This document shows positions 52,147-61,486 of a stretch of DNA of 64,000 bases, in pieces. The DNA is taken from contig NZ_JAFMYU010000011.1 of NCBI RefSeq assembly GCF_017353255.1, positions 62,001-126,000 on the forward strand, written 5' to 3'. The DNA is from Fibrella aquatilis (GTDB lineage: Bacteria; Bacteroidota; Bacteroidia; Cytophagales; Spirosomataceae). The notes under the pieces were generated by a model, which searched no databases, was not told where the DNA came from, and worked only from the letters and a program-made list of their open reading frames with translations. Position numbers and translations under genes: made by a program. The number at the start of each line of letters is the position of its first letter. Position 1 is the first letter of the stretch.

Positions 52147-52961
52147 CGTACGCTGCTTACAAAACCAGTCGGCATTGGTGTCTGGTGGCCCAATGCTGGC
52201 TGCTGCTACTGGCCCTGCTCAGCGGGGGGCCACTGGTGGCCCAAAACACCCGCCTGACCGACCGCAACACCATTGGCTGGTTGACAAACACCACCACGCT
52301 TCAGTTTGCCGACCGTTGGAGCGGGCACCTGGAATACCAGTTTCGGCGCGATAATTTTCTGCAAAGTCCGCAGCAAAACCTGTTTCGGACGGGGGTTAAT
52401 TACCGGGTCAGTGACCGGCTCACGCTGCGTGTCGGCTACGCCTGGGTCGAGACGTTTGCCTACGGGAATTACCCTATTCAGGCCGCCGGGCGCACGTTTC
52501 CCGAACACCGACTCTACCAGATGGCCACATTGACTAACCCCGTGGGACGGGTTGATATCAGCCACCGGTTTATGTTGGAACAGCGCTGGATTGGCCGGTT
52601 TCTGACCCCCGAAAGCCCCCGCCCCGACGAAACGGTCTACGTGAACCGGCTGCGGTATATGGTGCGTGGGCAACTGCCGCTGAGTAAGGTCAGTTCGTCA
52701 GCAGGAGGAAAAACGGCCTACGTGGCCGCTTATAACGAGGTATTCATAGGGTTTGGTGAAAACGTAAACGAAAACGTGTTCGACCAAAACCGACTGGGCC
52801 TGCTGGTGGGGTATAGGGCTAGCCCCACGTTTCGGGTGGAAGGCGGTTTTCTTCAGCAGCTAGTGCAGTTGCCCCGCGAAATAAATGGCCGCAATGTGTT
52901 CCAGTATAACAATGGCTTCATCCTCAATACAGTTGTCAACCTGGACCTGCGCCGCCAATAA
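52143..52961 (+). CDS. DUF2490 outer-membrane protein
   Basis: The 272-residue protein has a signal region (CLVAQCWLLLLALLSGGPLVAQ) and a barrel of alternating strands with family landmarks: RLTDRNTIGWLTNTTTLQFADRWSGHLEYQFRR, FRTGVNYRVSDRLTLRVGYAWVET, FPEHRLYQMATL, and RVDISHRFMLEQRWIGRF. DUF2490 function is unknown; the coupling to a periplasmic carbonic anhydrase hints at a role in transport or surface bicarbonate use. Its end is three bases from the convergent PAS kinase. Confidence 0.87.
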   Translation: MTYAAYKTSRHWCLVAQCWLLLLALLSGGPLVAQNTRLTDRNTIGWLTNTTTLQFADRWSGHLEYQFRRDNFLQSPQQNLFRTGVNYRVSDRLTLRVGYAWVETFAYGNYPIQAAGRTFPEHRLYQMATLTNPVGRVDISHRFMLEQRWIGRFLTPESPRPDETVYVNRLRYMVRGQLPLSKVSSSAGGKTAYVAAYNEVFIGFGENVNENVFDQNRLGLLVGYRASPTFRVEGGFLQQLVQLPREINGRNVFQYNNGFILNTVVNLDLRRQ

Positions 52962-52964
52962 GCC

Positions 52965-55900
52965 TCAGCCGCCTGCCGGTTGCCCATTGGCTTCCGTTAC
53001 TGGCAAGTAGATATTAAAGGTGGCGCCCTGACCGGGTTGGCTGCTGGCAGAAATGGCCCCTCCGTGGTTGGCGGCTACTTTTTCGCAGATGGCCAGGCCA
53101 ATGCCCGTGCCTGCAAACTCATTGCGGCCATGCAGCCGCTGGAAGACCTGGAAGATGCGGTCGAGGTATTTTTCGTCGAAACCAATGCCATTGTCGGCCA
53201 CGTCAATCCGGTAGTAGTAAGTGGCTGGCCGGGCGGGTCTGACGGTGGCGGGCAACTCATTGGCTGGTACGGCAGCAGCCGTGATACGTACGTTGGGTAC
53301 TACGCCGATACGCCTGAATTTCAGGGCGTTATTCAGCAGGTTTTGAAACAGCTGGCCTAGTTGTGATTTGTCGCCCCGGACAGTTGGCAGGGGCGTAACT
53401 GTTACCACGGCCCCTGTTTCGGCAATGACCAGGTCCAGATCGGTTAGGGCGGCTTTGATCACCTTGCCCAACGGCACGGGGTCGTTGATTTCCTGCTGGG
53501 TGGCAATGCGCGAATAGGTGAGCAGGTCTTTGATCAGCCCCGACATGCGGGTTGCCGCCGACTGCATGCGCCGGAGGTAGTCTATGCCGTCGCCTAACTG
53601 GCTGGCATACTGAACACTAAGTATGTTTCCGAAAGATTCGATCTTGCGCAGAGGTTCCTGTAGATCGTGGCTGGCTACGTAGGCAAATTGCTGAAGGTTC
53701 TGGTTGCTGCGCTCCAGCTCGCGCACGGTAGCCTGTAGTTCCTGCGTGCGTTGTTGCACCTGCTCTTCAATGCGCTGGCGGGCCAGCACCTGTGGGGTCA
53801 CGTCCTGAATAATGCCGGTCATGGTTGTAGCTACGCCGTTGCTAATGAGCCGCTTACCAATGCTTCGGAGGTGGCGCATCCCTTCTGTCTGGGATTGCTC
53901 AACCCGGTATACAATGTCATGTCTACTTTCCTCCTCGCTTACCAAGGCCTGCTCTACCAGCGCCTGGTCGTCGGAATGAACTTTGTTCAGGATAACGTCC
54001 ATCGGCTGACTGAGTGAGTCAAGCCCAAACCAGTCCCGGATGGCCTCACTGTAGGTGCCAACGTTGGTCAGAAGGTTGATGCTGAACGTACCCAGGTTGG
54101 CAATGTCGATAGCGTTTTGAAGGTAAATTTTCTGTTGTGCCAGTTCCTGCTGCGCTATCACCTGATCGGTTACCTCGTAGCCTACTTCCAGCACAGCCTC
54201 GATACGGCCATTTACATCTCTGATTGGCTCGATAGTGACGTTGACGAAGGCGGGTTGCGGTGTACCGTTCTTAGATAGTATCACTGGCATCTGATTGGCG
54301 ATAAAGGGTTTGCCGGTCTGAAAAACAGTGGACACGATTTCATCAAAGCCCTGTTTATAAATAGCTGGTAAGGCTTGGGCAAAGGGCTTATCCAGCACGT
54401 CTTCGCCCTGTTTGTCCCAAATGGCCAAAGCCCGCTCATTGGCTAGGTCAATTATAAAGTCGGGGCCGCGCATAAGGGCCAGAGCTACGGGCGCCTGGGC
54501 CAGCAAACTCCGAAACCGGGTTTCGCTATGCTGAATAGCCTCACGGCTTCGCAATAGTTCGTCAATGTCCATGCAGAAGCCGGCATAGCCCGCGCAATTG
54601 CCGTTGGCATCGTAGTAGGGATCACCCGCCGCCTGACACCAGATAACGCTACCATCGGCTTTTTGCAGCCTGAACCGCGCCTCGTAGTGCGAACGGGTTG
54701 CCACGGCGGCCATAAACGTGGCGACACTACGTTCCCGGTCCTCGTCTATGATGGCGTTGGCCCACCCTGATCCTATTAAATCTGATAAGGGGACGCCCGT
54801 CCAGTCAAGTAGTGTTTTATTCAGGTACGTCACCACGCCTGCTCCGTCAGCTAACCAAAGGCCGGTGGGCGAACTGTTGGTCACGTTTTTGAACTGAGCC
54901 TGCTGGTCGGCAAGCTGCTGGCTGGTTATGACCTGCTCGTGGATGTCTACAACGGTGCCAATCATGCCTTCGTAGGTACCGTCGGCGGCAACCCGGGGGC
55001 TGGCTTTGTCAACAGACCAGCGGTAGGTACCATCGGCCTGGCGCAGACGGTAAAGTGCGTTGAACGGAGCCTGTTGGGCGTTGGCTTCGAGAAAGAGGCG
55101 GCTGGTTTCGTCTCTGTCATCTGGGTGTGTGGCATTCAGCCAGCCAAAGCCCAATGCTTCTTCTTTCGTTTGGCCCGTCAGCTCATACCACCGTCTGTTG
55201 AGGTAACTACAATAGCCATCGGGTTCGGTTTCCCAAATCATAGCAGGCACTGTATCGGTGAGGTTACGGAAATGAGCCTCACTTTCCTGAAGTTTTTGCT
55301 TCATCAGCACCTCTGCCGTTACGTCGGTGGCCATTTCCATAATGGCGTAGACCTCACCGCTGGCATTGCGCAGAGGCTTATAGGTGTAGTCAAAATAGAA
55401 CGTTTTCAGTACGCCATCAACAACCAGATCAGCCCGGTCAGCTTTGGTTTCGTAGGTGATGCCTGTGGTAAAGACTTCGTCCAGCGTTTGCAGAAAATGC
55501 TGACCTTGTAGTTCGGGCAGGGCGTCGGCCAGGGGTTTTCCGATCACCGACCGTCCCTTACCGAACACCTTGATCATAGCTTCGTTGGCCACGTCGATGC
55601 GTAGCTCGCGCCCCACAAACAGGCAGGTAGGTATAGGTGCTTCTTCAATTAAGGCTCGGAACCGGGCCTCGCTTTCCGTTATTTTCTGGCGGGCCAACAC
55701 CTGATCGGTGATCTCTATGGCCACCTGTAGCACGCCAGAGGTAGACCCGTTTTCGGCAAGGGGCAGGTAGCTGAATGAGTAATAGCCCTGCCGCAATGCC
55801 CCGTCTTTTTCCAACTGGGCCGGAAACTCCGACGCAGTGAACGGAACGCCGGTGCGGTACACGCTCTGGATGATGTCTATGGCCGGGGTGCCTTCCAGTT

Positions 55901-56492
55901 CGGGCAAGGCCTCCAGCCACGGTTTGCCAATGATGGAGGCGGGCTTGTGCAATATTTCCAGCACCTTACTATTGGCCGACTCGATGATGAGGTCGTCGCC
56001 GCGAAGAACACCAATAGCCACGGGGGCATTTTCAACCATGGTGCGGTAGCGCTCTTCGCTTTCGGTCAGCTGCCGGGCCAGCTCATCTTTAGTAACGTCC
56101 TGAGCCACTCCTGCAAACCGCGACACGTCCTGGTGCTCATCGAAACTGACCTGCCCCGTAAACCGCACCCAACGCAGCACACCATCGTCGGCCCCAATGG
56201 TGCGGTAAGTGGTATCATAATCACCACCAAATTGGGGCATCATGGCCCGCTTTACGGCCTCGTCCACTCGCCCAACGTCGCTGGGATGAATAAACTGAAG
56301 GGCCTGGCTGTAGGTTATCGGGCTGTCCTGCTTCAAGCCATACAGTTGGCGGCAGCGTTCATCCCAGACGATTTCATTGGTGACGGGATCCATTTCCCAT
56401 ACCCCAAGACGGGCCGATTTTAAGGCAAACTCGACATCGAGGCGGGCGGTAAGTCCTTTGCGTTTGTTTGCCGGATTAGTTTCCGTAGCCAT
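52965..56492 (-). CDS. Cytoplasmic sensor histidine kinase with seven PAS domains
   Basis: At 1175 residues this is an unusually large kinase. Seven PAS/PAC modules can be counted, each starting with a (T/Q)ESEXRFR- or QQxxxFKN-type line and ending with an (I/V)xDVT-like strand. These are followed by a coiled coil (RTQELQATVRELERSNQNL), the H-box LQQFAYVASHDLQEPLRKIESFG and an HATPase domain with VADNGIGFDEKYLDRIFQVFQRLH and GTGIGLAICEKV. No membrane helices and no receiver domain were seen, so it senses cytoplasmic cues and phosphorylates a separate regulator. It is convergent with DUF2490. Confidence 0.92.
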   Translation of the reverse strand: MATETNPANKRKGLTARLDVEFALKSARLGVWEMDPVTNEIVWDERCRQLYGLKQDSPITYSQALQFIHPSDVGRVDEAVKRAMMPQFGGDYDTTYRTIGADDGVLRWVRFTGQVSFDEHQDVSRFAGVAQDVTKDELARQLTESEERYRTMVENAPVAIGVLRGDDLIIESANSKVLEILHKPASIIGKPWLEALPELEGTPAIDIIQSVYRTGVPFTASEFPAQLEKDGALRQGYYSFSYLPLAENGSTSGVLQVAIEITDQVLARQKITESEARFRALIEEAPIPTCLFVGRELRIDVANEAMIKVFGKGRSVIGKPLADALPELQGQHFLQTLDEVFTTGITYETKADRADLVVDGVLKTFYFDYTYKPLRNASGEVYAIMEMATDVTAEVLMKQKLQESEAHFRNLTDTVPAMIWETEPDGYCSYLNRRWYELTGQTKEEALGFGWLNATHPDDRDETSRLFLEANAQQAPFNALYRLRQADGTYRWSVDKASPRVAADGTYEGMIGTVVDIHEQVITSQQLADQQAQFKNVTNSSPTGLWLADGAGVVTYLNKTLLDWTGVPLSDLIGSGWANAIIDEDRERSVATFMAAVATRSHYEARFRLQKADGSVIWCQAAGDPYYDANGNCAGYAGFCMDIDELLRSREAIQHSETRFRSLLAQAPVALALMRGPDFIIDLANERALAIWDKQGEDVLDKPFAQALPAIYKQGFDEIVSTVFQTGKPFIANQMPVILSKNGTPQPAFVNVTIEPIRDVNGRIEAVLEVGYEVTDQVIAQQELAQQKIYLQNAIDIANLGTFSINLLTNVGTYSEAIRDWFGLDSLSQPMDVILNKVHSDDQALVEQALVSEEESRHDIVYRVEQSQTEGMRHLRSIGKRLISNGVATTMTGIIQDVTPQVLARQRIEEQVQQRTQELQATVRELERSNQNLQQFAYVASHDLQEPLRKIESFGNILSVQYASQLGDGIDYLRRMQSAATRMSGLIKDLLTYSRIATQQEINDPVPLGKVIKAALTDLDLVIAETGAVVTVTPLPTVRGDKSQLGQLFQNLLNNALKFRRIGVVPNVRITAAAVPANELPATVRPARPATYYYRIDVADNGIGFDEKYLDRIFQVFQRLHGRNEFAGTGIGLAICEKVAANHGGAISASSQPGQGATFNIYLPVTEANGQPAGG

Positions 56493-57036
56493 AAAAAGAA
56501 AGTAGACGCTGCAGCCTGGGCCAAAACCTGGTTCAAACAGCTTCTTAAACAGTAGTCCTACTAATGTAGGTACTTACCTTGAGCTACGCCCGAATTCGTA
56601 TCGTACGGGCCGATTGATGATTGGCACGATATTAAGTACGAGCTGAAGACTCAGTTAAGTAGCCTAAATGGGTCATACGAAACGTGATGGCTAAGAAAAC
56701 ATGCTATTTGTTACCGGTGGTGGCACAAGGGTAAGTCTGGCGTGACTTTTGTTCGTCATAGTACACTAGATAGGCCTATTCGATAGAATCTATTGAATTT
56801 AAAGGCTATTTAGTGACTTTACTACCTTATCAGTGGCATTCAGCTTCGGCAACGACGGCGCGACTACCTACTACTCAACGCGCAACAGCTGTCCGTTCTT
56901 TACCCGCAAGTACTACCAGATCTAGAAAAAACAGGCTACTCTGGCAGCACATTCCAATCGCTCTTTTCTGACACTTTCTATCACAGGCCCACATGCGGCC
57001 TATGCTGGCATTGCCATGCATTAACGTCTTGCTACC
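56493..57036. other. Intergenic region between PAS kinase and DUF3494 gene
   Basis: The 544 bases contain no intact gene on either strand that I can support. A short open stretch near 56817-57000 on the plus strand has no start codon and runs into the next gene out of frame. The region must hold the promoters of both divergent genes; no clear TAnnTTTG was placed. Confidence 0.6.
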
Positions 57037-58959
57037 ATGAAAAAAGTATTACTTTCCCGGCTGCTCTGCGCCCTTGTACTGGCCTTGCCAATGGCCAGTT
57101 TAGCCCAGGCACCCAATCTGGGCACCGCTGCCACGTTCGCCCTTTTCACAGGCAATGGGGCGTTCAGCAACACCGGTGCCACCACAATTACCGGCGACGT
57201 GGGCACCAACGTAGGAGCATTTACGGGCTTTCCACCGGGTACCGTGACGGGGCAAATACGCCTACCGGGCAGCACCCAGGCTAGTCAGGCCGCCACCGAC
57301 GTTACAGCCGCCTATACGGCCCTGAACTCGCCTCTTTGCGACGTGTCTATCTCGCCCACGCTGGGCAATGGGCAAGTGTTTACGCCGGGCGTGTACTGCC
57401 AAAATACCGCTGCGGCTTCTTCGCTGACGGGCACACTGGTGCTAAGCGGAGCGGGGGTCTTCATCATTCGGCTCAACAGCGCCTTCACCGTGGCCGCCGG
57501 TGCCGTCATTACCTTGACCAACGGCGCCTGTGCCGATAATGTATTCTTCCGCGTGAATGGGGCCGTCGACGTAGGGGCGGGGGCTGTTTTCAAAGGCACC
57601 ATCGTAGCCGACGGAGCCATTAGTCTAGGCGCGGGTGCCACGCTCGAAGGCAGGGGGCTATCGGTAGGCAGTGCTATATCATTGAATACCAACACCGTAA
57701 CGCTGCCATCGGCCTCCTGCACCACTACCACGGGGGCGGTCAGCCTAAGCGGGACTACCTACACCGACCTCAACAAAAACAACACCCGCGACGGGGGCGA
57801 TACGCCACTTGGCGGCATAACGGCCACGCTGATTGATGCCACCACGAGCCTGACCCTGGCCACGGCGGTCACCAGCGGAGCAGGCCTTTATAGCTTCACC
57901 GGCCTGACGTCGGGCAAGCCCTATTCGGTCAGTTTCACCCCACCAGCAGGCTATTCGGCCAGTAGTCCGGGCGTAACCGGCCCCGTAACCCTGACCGCCG
58001 GTGCCAACAACCCCGGTGTGGATGCGGGTTTCTATGTTCTGGCACCCGCCTTGTCTGTAGACCTACGCGTCAATAAGTCGTTGGCCCGGCCCGGCGACGT
58101 GCTCACCTATACGCTGGTACTCACCAACACGGGCAATGCACCTGCCACCAACGTGGTGGTGCGCGACTCACTATCGGCGGGGCTGGTTTATGTGGCAGGC
58201 TCGGCTACCGCTCCCCCAGGTACTACCTTCACCCAGGGTACACCCATCAGCAGTTTGTCTGTTACCTCGCTGGGAGCCGGGCAAAGCCTGAGCCTGACGT
58301 TTCAGGTTACGGTGGGTGGTTCGGGCATTTTCTACAACACCGTCCTGCTGGGTGCCGACGAGGTGCGGGTATGTACCACGGTGCCCATTAAGCTCTGCCC
58401 CGGCGACGAATATGTGATCTCGGTAGCGGCGGGCCGTGGCGGGTACCGTTGGTATAAGGATGGCGTACTGGTTACGGGTCAGACCAGTAACTCGCTGGTT
58501 GTCAATAGTCCCGGCTCCTACAGTCTGGGCATCGACAACATCGGTAGCGGCTGTCCCGATTTCTCGTGCTGCCCGTTTATTGTCGAAGCCGATGTGTTGC
58601 CTGTATACCAGGCTGCTACCATTGCGGCCACCTGCACAGGCACCACAGTACAACAGAATGGGCAGCTTGTGCTGACTGGTTTCGACCCTACGCATACCTA
58701 CCAGTATTCGCTGGGCAGTAGCTTCGACCCCCTAAATTCGCTCTCCGGCCCACCGCAGGGTATTCCAGCCAATGGTTTGATTGCCAGTTCATTGCCGAAT
58801 CCGCTGGCGGCGCAGCTCTACACGGTTCGGGTCATTAACGCCAACGGGTGCTACACCGACATCACCGTGAGCCTGCTACCCACCACCTGCGTTTGCCCAC
58901 CCAACATCTGCGTTCCATTCACCCTTCGGCGGACGAAAGGAGTGGCGGTTACACGGTGA
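57037..58959 (+). CDS. Secreted multidomain protein with DUF3494 (ice-binding-like) domain
   Basis: The 640 residues begin with a signal peptide (LLSRLLCALVLALPMASLAQA). Residues about 25-225 are a DUF3494 beta-solenoid (LGTAATFALFTGNGAFSNTG, TGDVGTNVG, VFFRVNGAVDVGAGAVFKGTI), the fold of bacterial ice-binding and some adhesin proteins. An SdrD-B-like domain (DLNKNNTRDGGDTPLGGI), a DUF11 domain (RPGDVLTYTLVLTNTGNAPATNVVV) and Cys-rich segments with CPGDEYVISV follow. The C-terminus CPPNICVPFTLRRTK... ends inside the nested inverted repeat, so it may be modified. Surface adhesion or freeze tolerance are both possible. Confidence 0.87.
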   Translation: MKKVLLSRLLCALVLALPMASLAQAPNLGTAATFALFTGNGAFSNTGATTITGDVGTNVGAFTGFPPGTVTGQIRLPGSTQASQAATDVTAAYTALNSPLCDVSISPTLGNGQVFTPGVYCQNTAAASSLTGTLVLSGAGVFIIRLNSAFTVAAGAVITLTNGACADNVFFRVNGAVDVGAGAVFKGTIVADGAISLGAGATLEGRGLSVGSAISLNTNTVTLPSASCTTTTGAVSLSGTTYTDLNKNNTRDGGDTPLGGITATLIDATTSLTLATAVTSGAGLYSFTGLTSGKPYSVSFTPPAGYSASSPGVTGPVTLTAGANNPGVDAGFYVLAPALSVDLRVNKSLARPGDVLTYTLVLTNTGNAPATNVVVRDSLSAGLVYVAGSATAPPGTTFTQGTPISSLSVTSLGAGQSLSLTFQVTVGGSGIFYNTVLLGADEVRVCTTVPIKLCPGDEYVISVAAGRGGYRWYKDGVLVTGQTSNSLVVNSPGSYSLGIDNIGSGCPDFSCCPFIVEADVLPVYQAATIAATCTGTTVQQNGQLVLTGFDPTHTYQYSLGSSFDPLNSLSGPPQGIPANGLIASSLPNPLAAQLYTVRVINANGCYTDITVSLLPTTCVCPPNICVPFTLRRTKGVAVTR

Positions 58960-59174
58960 GTGAAGGAGTGAACGAGCGAAAGAGTGTGGTCCGGCACACC
59001 GGCTGTCGCCAGCGTCCCCCTATTGCACCCTGGCCTGTGTCTCCACAGGCCTACGCTGGCGCTAGCTTACGCGCCCGGATGGCTTACGCAGGCGTAGGCC
59101 TGTGGAGACACAGGCCAGGGTGCAGGCGGTTACACGGTAAGCGACCACACTCTTTCACCACTCGCTCGTTCACT
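58944..59174. repeat. Nested inverted repeats with 14-bp flanking direct repeat
   Basis: The inner 33-bp arms 59024-59056 and 59092-59124 pair perfectly. The outer arms 58967-58991 and 59143-59174 pair with a seven-base insertion. GGCGGTTACACGGT occurs directly repeated at 58944-58957 and 59125-59138. The structure includes the stop codons of both convergent genes. Confidence 0.9.
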
Positions 59175-61425
59175 TTTTCCCCGGCCGGTACGTCCGTTCT
59201 ACGTGTTTTTTGATGTCTTCAGGGTAGAAGAGCACGTCTTTGAACCGCCCGGTGCAGTAGAGCGGGGCTTGGTCGGCGAAGTGGACCGTACCCGGTTGGC
59301 TGCTTTGGCCGCCCGTAACCACCGACCGGGCCTTAACGCGCTTACCAAATTCAACCACGGCCACGAAGCTGTTGCCCACGCTGCCGTAGCGCTTTTTGGT
59401 GCCGGGGTAAGTCTTCGCCGCAAACGCCGCCAACGACCCCCACGCCGATGAAGTAAAGCCAACCGGGATGCTCGGCTGATTATCGTCGTAGGTTTCCTGG
59501 GTTTTGCCGGTGAGGCGCTGATACCGGTTTACCTCGCCCCAGGGCATTTTCCAGGTGCCAAAATCGCGGGTCAGGTCAGCGAGGACATCGGCCAGGGCGG
59601 TTATCTTTTCCTGCACCGACGTGTTCTGAATCGTTAGGGCCACCATACCCAGGTTATCGAAACGTTGGTCGGCGGTGGCGCGGGGGCGGGCCAGGCGTTG
59701 CAGCTTTTCGGCCCACAAAATGGCCAGCGTCTGGCCAATAGATTCGGTGCCATAGTTGCGGTCCCAGACTTCCAGCATCTGAATGGCTTCAATCAATTCT
59801 GGTTTTCTGTTAACGGCTTCACCACCAGCCGTTTGCCAGGCGTTCATCAGGGTGGGTAGCAGGTCGTCGAAGGCGGCGAGGTGGGGGTCGTTGGCGGCGG
59901 CAATGAGCGTGTCGATGGTGAAGATTTTTTTGTGGCTCAGCACCCGGTCGGCGTTGATGCCCCGATAATTCTGGGCGTCAGGGGCCATGTAGGCGGGGTA
60001 GTTTTTCGGGTTGGGGCTGCTCGTGCCCGACACCGTGAAGGGCGTGGCGTTGCAATTCTGAATCCAGCCGGTAGCCGGGTTGCGCACCTGCACAATGTCG
60101 TCTACGGGGTGCAGGCCTTTCCAGTCAGTGGCGGGGTTGCTGCCATCTACGGGCTGCTCCCAGTCGAATTTGGGGTTGCGGCGGGGCATGAAGTTGCCGT
60201 GCCAGTAGGCGATGTTGCCCGAATTATCGGCGAAGATGGTGTTGTTGGAGGCGTTGCCGTTCAGCGTCATCACCTGCTTATAGCTGGCATAGTCGGTGGC
60301 TTTGGTGCGCAAGTACGACTGCGAGAGGGCATTGAGCGGCGTATTCATCATGTCGATGGCTATCCATTTGCCGGCTGCCTCGCCCGCAATGGGGCCGTGC
60401 TGTGTGAAGTACATCGTGAAATCCTTATACGCCATCCCCTTCCCCGACTTATAGGGCAGCCGCACCGTCTTCGCCCGCACGGCCCGCTGTTCGGTGCCGT
60501 GTTTGTAGACATACCCATCGCCTTTTTTCTTGACTGTCTCCAGGTATTCGTCCATCGAATCGGCGTAGCTGGTGGTGTGCATCCAGCCGCAATGTTCGTT
60601 AAAGCCTTGATAAACAAAGAATTGACCCCAGGTAACGGCCCCGTACGCATTCAACCCCGCCCGACTCACCATGTGTACTTCCGACCGGAAATAGAACGAC
60701 GTGTGGGGGTTAATCAGCAGCAGCGCATGGCCGGTTGCGCTCTTGGCCGGGGCAATGGCAAAGCCGTTCGAGCCAAGCGATTCGCGCTCGTAGGGGTTTT
60801 CGTCTGCCTTCGCCGATGTGAATTTCTGGCCTTCATAAAATGCTTTAATCCGGTCAATAGATACAGCGCTGATATTACCGCCGATGCTGCCTTCGCTAAA
60901 GAGCAGCGGCATCCAGGGTTCAAAGCGGTTGAGCAGTTTGGGCTTCACCTCCGGGTGGGTGTAGAGGTAATAGTTGGTGCCGTCGGCGAAGGCGTCGAGC
61001 AGGCTTTTCATCCAGACGGGGCTTTTGCGGTAGATGGCCACCGCCTGCGCCGAGTCCAGAAACAGCCGCGCCCGCAGGTCGTGATATAGCGCCGATTCGC
61101 CTTCGATTTCGGCCAGCCGCCCAATGGCCGTAATGTAGTTTTCTTCCACCCGCCCAAAGTCATCCTCGCACTGCGTAAACAGCAGCCCGAACACCACATC
61201 GGCATCGGTTTTTCCGTAGATGTGCGGCACCCCCCACGTATCGCGAGTAATAGTCACCTGCCTGGCCCGCTGTTGCCACCGGGCAACGTCTTTTTGGCTG
61301 AACGCCTGTGCTACAGCAGTTTTCGCAGCAACTTGCGCCAGCGTAGGCACCAGAAACAACAGGTTAAACAGCAGCACAAAACCAAGGCTACGAAATGGCC
61401 GAAGCCGACAGACACAGTATACCAT
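59170..61425 (-). CDS. Penicillin acylase family (Ntn-hydrolase) protein
   Basis: The 751-residue precursor has a signal peptide (LGFVLLFNLLFLVPTLAQ), an alpha-chain beginning ITRDTWGVPHIYGKTDADVVFG, and the autocleavage site ESLG-SNGFAIAP, in which Ser219 becomes the catalytic N-terminal nucleophile of the beta chain. Further family motifs are INPHTSFYFRSEVHMVS, NGNASNNTIFADNSGNIAYWHGN and WGEVNRYQRLTG. Natural substrates may be acyl-homoserine lactones, N-acyl amino acids or peptides; the sequence does not tell which. Located in the periplasm. It is convergent with the DUF3494 gene. Confidence 0.92.
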   Translation of the reverse strand: MVYCVCRLRPFRSLGFVLLFNLLFLVPTLAQVAAKTAVAQAFSQKDVARWQQRARQVTITRDTWGVPHIYGKTDADVVFGLLFTQCEDDFGRVEENYITAIGRLAEIEGESALYHDLRARLFLDSAQAVAIYRKSPVWMKSLLDAFADGTNYYLYTHPEVKPKLLNRFEPWMPLLFSEGSIGGNISAVSIDRIKAFYEGQKFTSAKADENPYERESLGSNGFAIAPAKSATGHALLLINPHTSFYFRSEVHMVSRAGLNAYGAVTWGQFFVYQGFNEHCGWMHTTSYADSMDEYLETVKKKGDGYVYKHGTEQRAVRAKTVRLPYKSGKGMAYKDFTMYFTQHGPIAGEAAGKWIAIDMMNTPLNALSQSYLRTKATDYASYKQVMTLNGNASNNTIFADNSGNIAYWHGNFMPRRNPKFDWEQPVDGSNPATDWKGLHPVDDIVQVRNPATGWIQNCNATPFTVSGTSSPNPKNYPAYMAPDAQNYRGINADRVLSHKKIFTIDTLIAAANDPHLAAFDDLLPTLMNAWQTAGGEAVNRKPELIEAIQMLEVWDRNYGTESIGQTLAILWAEKLQRLARPRATADQRFDNLGMVALTIQNTSVQEKITALADVLADLTRDFGTWKMPWGEVNRYQRLTGKTQETYDDNQPSIPVGFTSSAWGSLAAFAAKTYPGTKKRYGSVGNSFVAVVEFGKRVKARSVVTGGQSSQPGTVHFADQAPLYCTGRFKDVLFYPEDIKKHVERTYRPGKK

Positions 61426-61486
61426 ACGGAAGTTGAGAAGCAGATTGATCGTATGGTAAAAATAGGCGTTCCCGGCACTTCCTGCA

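Noticed and set aside
56817-57036. Short protein-like frame before the DUF3494 gene (LRQRRRDYLLLNAQQL...)
   Set aside because: It follows a stop with no start codon and continues out of frame into the DUF3494 gene, so it cannot be supported as a gene; at most a relic.
59881-61089. 402-codon open frame on the plus strand opposite the acylase gene
   Set aside because: It is fully antisense to a well-supported penicillin acylase gene, has Arg/His/Gly/Val-rich composition typical of the complement of GC-rich coding sequence, and shows no domain.
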